Positions 10,709-18,335 of a DNA stretch of 22,596 nt are shown here, one piece after another. Below the pieces are notes generated by a model. That model was not told where the DNA came from, searched no databases, and was given only the letters and a program-made list of their open reading frames with translations. This stretch comes from Chara braunii. Taxonomy: Eukaryota > Streptophyta > Charophyceae > Charales > Characeae. The stretch spans positions 363,622-386,217 of the forward strand of contig BFEA01000419.1 in the NCBI GenBank assembly GCA_003427395.1, written 5' to 3'. The stretch's first letter is position 1. Each line of letters begins with the position of its first letter. The translations under genes and the position numbers were made by a program.

Positions 10709-10757
10709 TTGGTTGGGGAGCAGCATCTGCTGGGAATTGGACCCAGCGTCTCAGAGG
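10709..10757 (-). repeat. Isolated copy of the LINE 3'-end motif
   Basis: TTGGGGAGCAGCATCTGCTG followed by GGAATTGGACCCAGCGTCTC is the complement of the LINE 3'-end motif seen at 7186 and 9349. No tail or coding sequence accompanies it. Confidence 0.5.
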
Positions 10758-10943
10758 GGAACAAATGCTGAAAAGTTGAAATACCAGGGCCGTTACTTAG
10801 CTCCGGCTGAGCTTTCCTGAGCCAAAGACGATGAAAATGCCAAATGTCCGCTCAGCAGCCCACTTGCTGCAGTGCCACTGTAGTTGCTGCATTGCCTCTT
10901 CAGCCTGCCTTGGCCGCCTGATGAGACATGTGTACCTACCGAG

Positions 10944-11056
10944 GCTACCGTCGTCACCCGAATAGAACGCCCTGTCCTTATAGCCGTCTTTGGTCCAACT
11001 TGCAGCCTACATATAGCTATAATGACCGGGCGTTGTTTTCGGGCGAAGACGGTAGC
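10944..11056. repeat. Inverted repeat with 29-bp arms
   Basis: 10944-10972 and the complement of 11028-11056 match at 25 of 29 positions (GCTACCGTC...ACGCCC). The loop contains a smaller TTATAGC/GCTATAA pair. It may be the core of another foldback element. Confidence 0.5.
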
Positions 11057-11059
11057 AGC

Positions 11060-11940
11060 TATACCCCCTGACCGAGCTAACCTCGAGAGGAGCTTCCCAT
11101 CACTCTCACACCAGAACCTTTTGACTTATTTCCGGACGGAAATGCAGTCAGATACATTCGTCGGAAGAGTGGTGGTGTGAGTACGCCCTCAGCCAAAGTT
11201 TTTCGTCTCATTTATCGCGGACGGGTTCACATGCGGACCAACGGGCCTAGCTCAATTGCTACACCCATGAATTGTTAGCATACAGACGTACTTTTTTTTT
11301 TTTTTTTTTTTTTAGACCTACTTCGAACCCACCAGAACTTGAAAAAAAAAGAGTTCTGTAAAAAAGAAAAAGAAGAGAAAGAAAGAAAAAAAAAAGAGTA
11401 AAGAAAAAGCATCTGCAGACGAACGAGGGTGGTCTCCCACTGTTCCACACAGTCCACCCAAAAAAAAAAAAAGGGTGGTCGTCGGTTCCGCTCGCCGATT
11501 TGCTGTGATTTTTTTTTTTTTTTTTTTTTTTTTGCGAGTTCGATGTGATTTGATGCGGCAGCCAGTATCAAAAGCAAGTGCAGCTCGTCTTCGATAGAAC
11601 GAGTAGGACTTTTTCAAACTTCTCTGTGGCCGTAATTCTGGCCAGGTGCATCCAGGAGGGGCCGGGAAGGCGGTCATTTACATCCAGGAAGGTCCTACGA
11701 GTGTGAGTATACCCTGAAGCAACCAACCAACCTGTGAGTGAGTCTGCAAGAACCTGTGGAAACTTCCCACAAAAAAATAAAAATAAAAAAAATCCTGAGG
11801 AACCCATTGACAAGTCCGACAGTGGACCGTCCCCAAGTGGCGAGACGACTTCGCCTATTTATGTCTTCTGGCGAAGCGTGGGGCTAAATTTAGAACTTGT
11901 ACATTCCCTTCTCATTCAGCCATACCAACTCCTTGGTTAA
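11060..11940. other. Non-coding stretch with homopolymer runs
   Basis: Contains T runs near 11292-11313 and 11511-11533 and A-rich runs near 11342, 11390 and 11461. The minus-strand frames here are lysine/phenylalanine runs from these homopolymers. Some of the runs may be remnant retroelement tails. No gene recognised. Confidence 0.5.
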
Positions 11941-11949
11941 CCTGCGATG

Positions 11950-12165
11950 AGAAAGAAGGGGAGGAGGGAGAGGGAGGGGAGGGAGACGAGGGAACTCGTT
12001 GCAGCTATCTCGTCCCTCAGTTCACGAGAGAGAGGAGGAGTAAGGGAGAGAGAGGAGCGAGGGAGGAAGGAGGAGTAAGGGAGGAAGTAGGAGCAAGGGG
12101 GAAAGCGAGAGGAAGGAGGGAGAGAGGGAGAGAGGGAGAGGGAGAGAGGGAGAGGAGTAACGTAA
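11950..12165 (+). promoter_or_regulatory. Purine (GA/GGA) tract upstream of the CSLC gene
   Basis: About 215 bases made almost only of A and G on the plus strand (GGGAGA, GGAGGA and GAGAGG units), broken near 11995-12035 by a mixed segment. It ends about 60 bases before the ATG, so it probably lies in the 5' UTR or core promoter. Plant GAGA-type elements and polypurine 5' UTR tracts are known, but the regulatory role here is inference. No TATA box was recognised at a suitable distance and no ATG was noticed between the tract and the chosen start. Confidence 0.5.
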
Positions 12166-12226
12166 GAGTGCGTAGCGCTACCGATCAGCCACCGTAGTAG
12201 TGACTGTTGCGTTGCCCACTACAATC

Positions 12227-14134
12227 ATGGCGTATTACAATAAGTCGCCCTGGGCGGGGTTGGAAGATAAGGGGAGATGGGGAGGAGGGGGAGGGGATAT
12301 CCCCCCTTCCATGCGCACGAGCGAGAAGGCTCGTTCTCGGTGGCGGATTGGAGGTGCCTGCTTGCGGTACGTCCCCCGATGTCTTGCGCGATGGATGGTC
12401 CAGCGTTTTATGGCCGGCAAGCCGGGTCTGAAGCCATCGTCCGCTGCCTCGAAGCGATTCGGCTTGCAAACCGTTACTCTGGGCATTTGCTTCTTATTCA
12501 GCATGATGTACCTGATGAGCTTGTCGTCCTCTACTACGGTGGCGGGGCTTCTGGAAGTGCTGACTGCGCCGCTGGCGCATGCGGCAGGGCTTTTCGCGCT
12601 AGGCACGGAATCGATCCGCTCATTCAGATCACGCCACGTGGCGCCGGTAATGCAAGCTGTCATCAACGTGCTGATCGTCGTGTTCGCTGTGCAGTCCTTG
12701 GACACTCTCATCATGACTCTCATCTCGTTCTACCTCTCCAGCACCGGTTGGAGACCTCCGGTGGTCGCTCCTCTGAAGCAACCGCGCTCGTCGGATCCCG
12801 AGGATCCTGCGAGCGAGGCGGACACAACTTACCCGCGCGTGCTGATACAGATCCCTATGTTTAACGAGATAGAGTGCTACAAGATATCGATCGGCGCGTG
12901 CTCGCAGCTGGACTGGCCGCGGGAGAAGCTGGTCATCCAGGTGCTGGACGACTCGAACAAGGAAGAGATCAAGGACATGGTGAAGGAGGAGGTGAGCAGA
13001 TGGCAGAGGCTGGGCGTTAACATCGACTACCGCCACAGGGTCGATCGGACGGGGTACAAGGGCGGGTCTTTGAAGGAAGGCATGAAGGCGCCGTACGTGA
13101 AGGAGTGCGACTTCGTGGCTGTGTTTGACGCCGATTTCCAGCCACGACCTGACTGGCTGCTGAGGACGGTGCCGTACTTCAAGGACGATCCTCGGCTCGC
13201 TCTCGTTCAGACCCGCTGGGAGTACAGCAACCAGTGGTGCAACCTGCTGACCCGCTTCCAGTTCATCAACATGTCGTATCACTTCCAGGTGGAGCAGCAG
13301 GTCATGGGAGCCACAATGGGCTTTTTCGGCTTCAACGGAACTGCGGGCATCTGGAGGATCGCGGCCGTGAACGGCTGCGGAGGGTGGGACGTGCGGACCA
13401 CCGTCGAAGACATGGACATCGCTGTCCGCGCGCACATCCACGGGTGGAAGTTCATTTTCCTCAACGACGTGCGCGTGCCTTCTGAGCTGCCTCAGACCCT
13501 GGAAGCGTACACGCGTCAGCAGCACAGATGGCATGCTGGGCCGATGAACCTGTTCCGGCTGCTGTTCAAGGACATCCTCAGGTGCAAGACGCTGACGCTG
13601 TGGAGCAAATTCAATCTCATCGTTCTCTTCTTCTTCGTGAGGCGTCTCCTGGTCCCCACTGTCAATTTCCTGCTCTTCGTCGTCCTCCTCCCCCTCTCTC
13701 TCTTCGTCCCCGAGGCTGACATCCCTCTCTGGGTCACCTACACTTTCCCCATGTTCTTGTCCTTCTTCAGGATGCTGCTGTGCCCACTGCTCTTCCCCTA
13801 CATGTTCCCCTACCTCTTCTTCGAGAACACTATGGTCATGACGAAGCTCAGTGCCAACATCCAAGGGCTGTTCGGGTTCGGCCGCGTGAATGAATGGAAG
13901 GTCACGGAGAAGGTTGGGGCCTTGGCCAAGCCTGGCGATGTGGTGGTCCCCACCACCATGATGAAGAAGAAATCCATGAAGTTCTTCAAGGCACAGCTTT
14001 TCATGTCCTTGTTCCTCCTGCTGGCTGCCGTCCAGAGTCTCGCGATCGAGAGGGGCATCCACTTCTACGTCTTCTTGTTCCAGGCCCTGACCTTCTTCGC
14101 ATTCGGATGCGATCTGCTTAGCGAACACAGCTAA
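12227..14134 (+). CDS. CSLC-type (cellulose synthase-like C) beta-1,4-glucan synthase, GT2 family
   Basis: Predicted Golgi membrane enzyme that polymerises a beta-1,4-linked glucan from UDP-glucose, as land-plant CSLC does for the xyloglucan backbone. The frame is open from 12176, but the first ATG is at 12227 (A at -3, G at +4) and an in-frame TAG lies at 12173, giving 635 aa. Visible parts: hydrophobic segments at about 80-101 and 141-172, then a GT-A domain at about 203-436 holding VLDDS (241-243 region), DADFQ (DxD, 301-303), TVEDMD (ED, 394-395) and QQHRW (431-435). All catalytic signatures are therefore present. At least four C-terminal membrane segments follow (about 462-494, 501-526, 585-606, 610-631). 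NEWKVTEK near 555-562 is a CSLA/CSLC hallmark. The N-terminal membrane pair, the APVMQAVINV...QSLD stretch and the C-terminal GIHFYVFLFQ...DLLSEHS ending favour CSLC over CSLA. The cytosolic loop before the last membrane pair is shorter than in land-plant CSLC. There is no intron or frameshift. Exact substrate is inferred. Confidence 0.93.
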   Translation: MAYYNKSPWAGLEDKGRWGGGGGDIPPSMRTSEKARSRWRIGGACLRYVPRCLARWMVQRFMAGKPGLKPSSAASKRFGLQTVTLGICFLFSMMYLMSLSSSTTVAGLLEVLTAPLAHAAGLFALGTESIRSFRSRHVAPVMQAVINVLIVVFAVQSLDTLIMTLISFYLSSTGWRPPVVAPLKQPRSSDPEDPASEADTTYPRVLIQIPMFNEIECYKISIGACSQLDWPREKLVIQVLDDSNKEEIKDMVKEEVSRWQRLGVNIDYRHRVDRTGYKGGSLKEGMKAPYVKECDFVAVFDADFQPRPDWLLRTVPYFKDDPRLALVQTRWEYSNQWCNLLTRFQFINMSYHFQVEQQVMGATMGFFGFNGTAGIWRIAAVNGCGGWDVRTTVEDMDIAVRAHIHGWKFIFLNDVRVPSELPQTLEAYTRQQHRWHAGPMNLFRLLFKDILRCKTLTLWSKFNLIVLFFFVRRLLVPTVNFLLFVVLLPLSLFVPEADIPLWVTYTFPMFLSFFRMLLCPLLFPYMFPYLFFENTMVMTKLSANIQGLFGFGRVNEWKVTEKVGALAKPGDVVVPTTMMKKKSMKFFKAQLFMSLFLLLAAVQSLAIERGIHFYVFLFQALTFFAFGCDLLSEHS

Positions 14135-14410
14135 TGTACTCCAACTTGAATGAATGATTAGTGCTAGCACAGCCTAGCAGCATTTTTTTTGTAGACTGTG
14201 GTGCCACTGGGTAATTAACGCTTGCAGCAATGTTACGTCCAATATTACGTCCATTTCGGTCATTGTCAAAGATGTTTGGGACTTCGATGTCTGATGTCAG
14301 TCGGTCACTGACTGCGGTGATGATAAACACGTAGTACGTATGGTTACTTGAACTTGCCTTCATTTCGGTGAGGGAGACCAGGTTCATTGTTCCGAGAGCC
14401 TGCTCCTCTT
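14135..14410. other. 3' flank of the CSLC gene
   Basis: Downstream of the TAA stop the sequence becomes AT-richer and has no convincing coding frame. A run of eight T lies near 14183. No canonical AATAAA was seen, so the polyadenylation site cannot be placed. There is no poly(A) run or direct repeat that would mark a recent retrocopy end. Confidence 0.4.
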
Positions 14411-14490
14411 CAAATTTGAAATTTCAAATTTCGAATTTCAAATTTGAAATTTCAAATTTCGAATTTCAAATTTGAAATTTCAAATTTCAA
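14411..14490. repeat. Self-complementary AT-rich satellite, 28-bp unit
   Basis: CAAATTTGAAATTT and CAAATTTCGAATTT alternate to make a 28-bp unit repeated nearly three times. Each 14-mer contains overlapping palindromes (CAAATTTG, GAAATTTC), so the whole block can fold on itself in several registers. Confidence 0.85.
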
Positions 14491-14947
14491 TCCAATTGGA
14501 ATTTGGAGCAGACTGCGCAACATTTGGAATCAGCAGGAGGGAGTGAAGGTAGGGAAAGGTGAAGTGTGTAGTTTCCTTGATTCGTTGTCTTGCTTGCACA
14601 AATTTTAATCCCTTAATCAGGGAAGAGAGGACTCTCACGATTTCTCGTTCAGAAAGAATGATATGATCGGCATTAACCGCCTTGAGATATACTAAGGAAT
14701 GAAATAGAAAAAGAGATATTATATCCATCCAACCAACAGCCGACCGCAGGATTGTAATCATCGCGGATTTTGCATTTGTTCGTCCGCCGGAATCCACCGT
14801 TAGGCTCCGCACTCCTGAGAGCCCGCTGTAGGTGGGTAGGCTTAGGCTTTTTCCGCTGTAGGTGGGTAGGCTTAGGCTTGTTTTTACTTACCCTTTTTTT
14901 TCCTCGAAGCAAGTGATGACAGCGTTGGAGATATGAAGGAATGAATT
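14491..14947. other. Non-coding stretch with one 30-bp tandem duplication
   Basis: CCGCTGTAGGTGGGTAGGCT and the following seven bases occur at 14823-14849 and again at 14853-14879. Nothing else is recognisable. Confidence 0.5.
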
Positions 14948-15158
14948 GGGGGGAAAAAAAAGAAAAAAAAGGAGGTGTGGCTGTGGAGCAAGTGGCCTAG
15001 AGCAGTTGGTGAAGCGTGCCAGTCGCATTCAGGAGGTCGTGCGTTCAATCTGCATGCAACCTGGGGCATGCTTGGTGCGAACTAACATAGATAGTTCAAT
15101 TTGGCTTGCTGCCCCAGTGCCCCCCGGTCGGTTTTTTTGGATTAGGGTCCTTAGCCAC

Positions 15159-15160
<2 letters not shown>
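14948..15160 (+). mobile_element. tRNA-derived SINE, copy 2
   Basis: Box A-like TGGCCTAGAGCAGTTGGTGA and box B-like CGTTCAATCTGC are separated by GCATTCAGGAGGTC, which is also in copy 1 near 9492. Downstream ACCTGGGGCATGCTTGGTGC and GTGCCCCCCGGTC again match copy 1. The element is preceded by an A-rich run and followed by a TG microsatellite that may be an expanded tail. Confidence 0.62.
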
Positions 15161-15191
<31 letters not shown>

Positions 15192-15300
15192 TCATATCCG
15201 CTATACACTCTCGTGGGTGTGTGTGTGTGTGTGTGTGTGTGTGTCTGTGTGTGTGGTCATATCCGCTAAACACTCGTGTGTGTGTTTGTGCGTGTGGTGC
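15161..15300 (+). repeat. TG microsatellite with a duplicated spacer
   Basis: Pure TG from 15161-15190 and GT from about 15216-15254. GTGGTCATATCCGCTA occurs after each, so a unit of TG repeat plus spacer has been duplicated. The 'protein' frames here are Cys-Val artefacts. Confidence 0.9.
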
Positions 15301-15339
15301 GTGGGAGAGTGTTGGTCTTAGACACTCTTGTTACTCATG

Positions 15340-15696
15340 GGGGGAGGGGGGAGGGGGGAAGGGGGGGGCCGGGAAGGCTACTGGCAAAATGCTTAGTTGG
15401 CTGCACCCTACTCCCTGACTACTGCCGATTATGGTGGGGGCCAATGTGCATCCCCTAGATTGTGAAAGGTAGGTATGCTTGCAGGGGGTCGCCTGACAGA
15501 CTCCGAGTAGTGCAGGTAGGTAGGAATAAGGCGAATTTGAGAGACGAATAAAGCTCAGTTAAGAGCAAACGAGAAAATAAGTTGGTACTGTAGTAGTTTA
15601 CAGCAGGAAGAAGCTCATAAAATCTGGTCATATTCCAGCATGAGCGACCAAGCACAAGGATGTTGAAGGAACCAAATCGACATAATTCTTTTACTG

Positions 15697-15697
<1 letters not shown>
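15340..15697. other. Non-coding sequence with G-rich start
   Basis: GGGGA repeats and a G run lie at about 15340-15370. No gene or element is recognisable in the rest. Confidence 0.4.

Positions 15698-15777
<80 letters not shown>
15698..15777 (+). repeat. Compound CT/CA microsatellite
   Basis: About 46 bases of CT repeat pass directly into about 33 bases of CA repeat. Confidence 0.95.
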
Positions 15778-15779
<2 letters not shown>

Positions 15780-16177
15780 TACAAATTATCTCAAATGGTC
15801 CGTCTTTGCTTTGGATCTTTTCCTCGAATTTCCGTTTTCCTCGTGCTTCCTCTCATATTGTGTCATCCCTCGCCGTCATGGTCAATTGTCATTCCATAGT
15901 CGGGATGTCGTGGTGATGTTTTTCAATGGCCTGAATGGAGACGAGGGAAGGAGGATGCGAGAGAGATCTGACACTTCCCTGGTACTTCTCTGAAGCTTCT
16001 CTGGTACTTCTCTGACACTCTAAGCCATTGGCCGCAGGGGTCACAGGAACACAACGTTCCAAGTTTCAACCAAAGCGTGCTGCTCTGCTTTCTAGCAACT
16101 CACTGCACAGTGACTGCAGTGCATTGGCATGGCTACCCTTCAGGCTTCAGCCACATGGGCTGTATACAGAGTCCTCC
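15778..16177. other. Non-coding sequence with a short tandem duplication
   Basis: CTGGTACTTCTCTGA is repeated within 15979-16015, flanked by TCTGACACTT and TCTGACACTC. No gene recognised. Confidence 0.4.
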
Positions 16178-16365
16178 CCAGTGCTCGGCCGAGCTATCGG
16201 CCGCGGCGCTTTACCGTTAACGCGCCTTTAGGGCTTCGGGGTACCGGACCTCAATGGCTGGAAGCGCCAGCCGAAACAATTTCAAAACGGTACCCCGGCG
16301 CTTCGGCGAAAATCGGCGCGCAGGGGCATTCCAGGCTCGGCATCGATAGCTGGGCCAAGCACTGG
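16178..16365. mobile_element. Foldback MITE, about 190 bp
   Basis: Terminal inverted repeats 16178-16199 (CCAGTGCTCGGCCGAGCTAT...) and 16344-16365 match at 20 of 22 positions. Inside, CGGGGTACCG pairs exactly with CGGTACCCCG, and CGCGCC blocks flank them, so most of the element can form one hairpin. It has no coding capacity. It shares its right end and GTTAACGCGCC with the element at 9599-9742. Target-site duplications were not resolved. Confidence 0.65.
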
Positions 16366-17030
16366 TGGTTTTAGTTTTCCTTTACCCTGGCCCCCGTCAG
16401 CTTCATACTAGTTCATACTACATAGTCATTGTGGGAGACACCTCTCTCCAGGATGATATGAGCAAGACGTAGTGTAGTCTGATTCCTTTTGGTCTTCAAG
16501 TTGTTGTAGAAGTTTGTAGTCTTTGTAGGTATACATGGCCGAGTGCCGAGGGTGACTTTCAGTCTCTCATATTATGTCTAGAATCCAGCCTCGACGACAA
16601 CAACGTGGGCTTCAAAAAAAAAAAAGGAAAATAAATGAAAAAAAAAAAAGCCTTTGTAGGTTTACAGTTCTGAGAATGAGGGAGTGCTCCCCCCCCTACC
16701 CCCTGCTGAGGTTTTTGTTTCTCTTGCGGGTACCAAGTAGTAACCCGACTGACACTCGGGACGCCCCGGAATAGATGGGGCAGCATTCGGGCCCCTGTGA
16801 CTCTGAGTGTGTGTTTTTTTTCAAAAAAAGAAAGAGAATGAGGGAGTGAGATGGAGTCCATGGTCTTGGTCTGCTGGTTAGTCGGTTGTGGGGCCAAGAT
16901 CGGAAGGTAAGGGGCCCAGCGGGGGAAGGTAGATGCATCAGGGGACCAGGGGTCAAGCAGATCCTTGATAGTAGGCTAAGTAGGGTGAATGAATACTGAG
17001 GATGGATGCATGGCATGTGTCACGCTTGAT
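16366..17030. other. Unassigned non-coding sequence
   Basis: Short A runs near 16615-16650 and C/T runs near 16690. Frames on both strands are short and repeat-driven. No gene recognised. Confidence 0.4.
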
Positions 17031-17034
17031 AGGG

Positions 17035-17165
17035 GGGTCCAGCGGTTTAAGAACATGTTCCAAGTTCCAACACCTGGATGTATCAGGTCTTGGAGACCTG
17101 GATGTATGTGGACTTGGCTGGAGACCTGATACGTCCAAGACCTGATACATCCAAGACCTGAACTA
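17035..17165. mobile_element. Rearranged partial copy of the long-hairpin element
   Basis: Starts with GGGTCCAGCGGTTTAAGAAC, close to GGGTCCAGCGTTTTACGAAC of the next element. It then carries several direct and inverted copies of CCTGGATGTATCAGGTCT and GGAGACCTGATACGTCC, the central arm sequence of the copy at 17290-17600. Arm order is scrambled. Confidence 0.6.
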
Positions 17166-17289
17166 TTGGGAGAGGTGTTGGAGCGTGTTGCTTGCAATAG
17201 TTGGTGGTTAAGTCCATGAGATGATGAGAGGATGGACTCTATCCTGTAGGTCACAGTAGGTGAACTGCCATGCCATGTGGTCAAAATGG

Positions 17290-17600
17290 ACATTTTTTTA
17301 TTTTGTGAACGAAATTCGATTTTGAAAATTGAAACAGAGTTTTTTTGGCCAAAAACTTGTCCAAATTCGCTGCTCCTGAGGGTCCGGCGTTCTTAAAACG
17401 CTGGACCCCCTGGATGTACGTGGACTTAGCTGGAGACCTGATACATCCTAGACCCCTGGATGTATCAGGTCTCCAGCTAAGTCCACATACATCCAGGGGG
17501 TCCAGCGTTTTACGAACGCAGGACCCTCAGGAGCATCGAACTTGCACGAGTTTTCGGCCAAAAACCTCGGTTTCAATTTCGTTCAAAAAATAAAAAAAGG
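17290..17600. mobile_element. Long-hairpin (foldback) element, copy B
   Basis: Two arms of about 150 bases are inverted copies around a loop TAGACCCC near 17449-17457. Matching blocks include GAACGAAATT, GGCCAAAAAC, TGCTCCTGAGGGTCC, ACGCTGGACCCCCTGG and GGAGACCTGATACATCC. Each arm also holds a small inverted pair (GGGTCCGGCGTT with ACGCTGGACCC on the left). The left arm has an extra stretch around 17320. Related to the copy at 20918-21284 by GAACGAAAT, GGTCCGGCGTTC and the outer GGACAT block. Confidence 0.8.
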
Positions 17601-18335
17601 GGGTAACTTCAGTAGAGTCACAAAACAGAGTTATAATTGCACTATGGGGCAAGGTACAGTTCACAGTTTGCAATTGCACTTGCCAATGGTGGGTTATACC
17701 CGGACTGCAGCAATTCAAACAGTATCTTTTACTGAACCTGCCAGACGTGCCTCTCGAATTGTGTCATCTTGTGTTAATGAATTGTTAAAACATTTGCAAG
17801 ACTTACTAGTAGGATCACATTTTAATTTGCGTAGTATAGATCCATCGATTCCTTTTTTATATAGGATTAATAAACGCCTCCGGGCCGACAAGCAGCTGGT
17901 GTTCGGATCTTTTGATGTCAAATAAATGTTTTGCCAGCTACCACACTCTGCTATTATCTCGGCCGTTGAATGGGCGGTGAGTTTGTTTGAGGAGAAAGTT
18001 TTTTTCAAATTCTTGGTGCAAGTAAGGAATAATTATGTCCGCCTTTGTAGGATCGCCGCTTGTCTGACAGGATGGAAGTCGGTAAAATTCTCTACTATGA
18101 TCGAATTCGTGGAAATTCAATATGATCTACGGGATGCCCCTTTACTATTGCCATCGGGAAAGTAGTTAAGCAGGAGCTTCGGATTCCTATGGGTAAGTCG
18201 TCGAGTCCTGCGCTGGCATGTTTAATGTGTGTGCGTGTGCACAACAAATACACCCCGCGGTCGTGATGCGTCCTTGTATATGGGTGAAGGCTTGTATATG
18301 GGTGAAGGCTACTAGTTGACGATGTCTCAAATCTC
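17600..18335 (+). pseudogene. Broken reverse transcriptase, class uncertain (Penelope-like possible)
   Basis: The palm motifs appear in order. Motif A is FGSFDVK-stop-MFCQLPH at 17902-17949, with the aspartate codon at 17914 and a TAA at 17923. Motif B is RIPMGKSSSPALACL at 18180-18224 in another frame. Motif C is LLVDDVSNL at 18309-18335, in the same frame as motif B. The stretch before motif A (SIPFLYRINKRLRADKQLVF) looks like fingers sequence. One nonsense codon, one frameshift between about 18100 and 18160, and stops between B and C make it dead. An 18-bp tandem duplication (CTTGTATATGGGTGAAGG, 18273-18308) lies just before motif C. G+PMG...SP.LA resembles Penelope-like and related reverse transcriptases more than the LINEs elsewhere in this window, but the class is inference. 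Sequence beyond 18335 could be further remnant; no thumb or endonuclease was recognised. Confidence 0.68.

Noticed and set aside
9896-10726. 276-codon minus-strand ORF and overlapping 193-codon plus-strand ORF
   Set aside because: Both overlap in a GC-rich element bounded by inverted repeats, show no recognisable motif, and the minus frame crosses the element ends. Treated as composition effects.
11275-11577. Lysine/phenylalanine-rich minus-strand ORFs
   Set aside because: They are translations of long A and T runs.
12200-12226. Extending the CSLC protein to the GTG at 12200
   Set aside because: Nuclear eukaryotic genes rarely start at GTG, and a well-placed ATG follows at 12227.
12629-14170. 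513-codon open frame on the minus strand across the CSLC gene
   Set aside because: It is the antisense shadow of a GC-biased coding region. Its peptide is Glu/Asp/His-rich low complexity with no known domain, while the plus strand has a complete glycosyltransferase.
14948-15321. Cysteine/valine-rich ORFs around 15106-15321
   Set aside because: They are translations of TG microsatellites.
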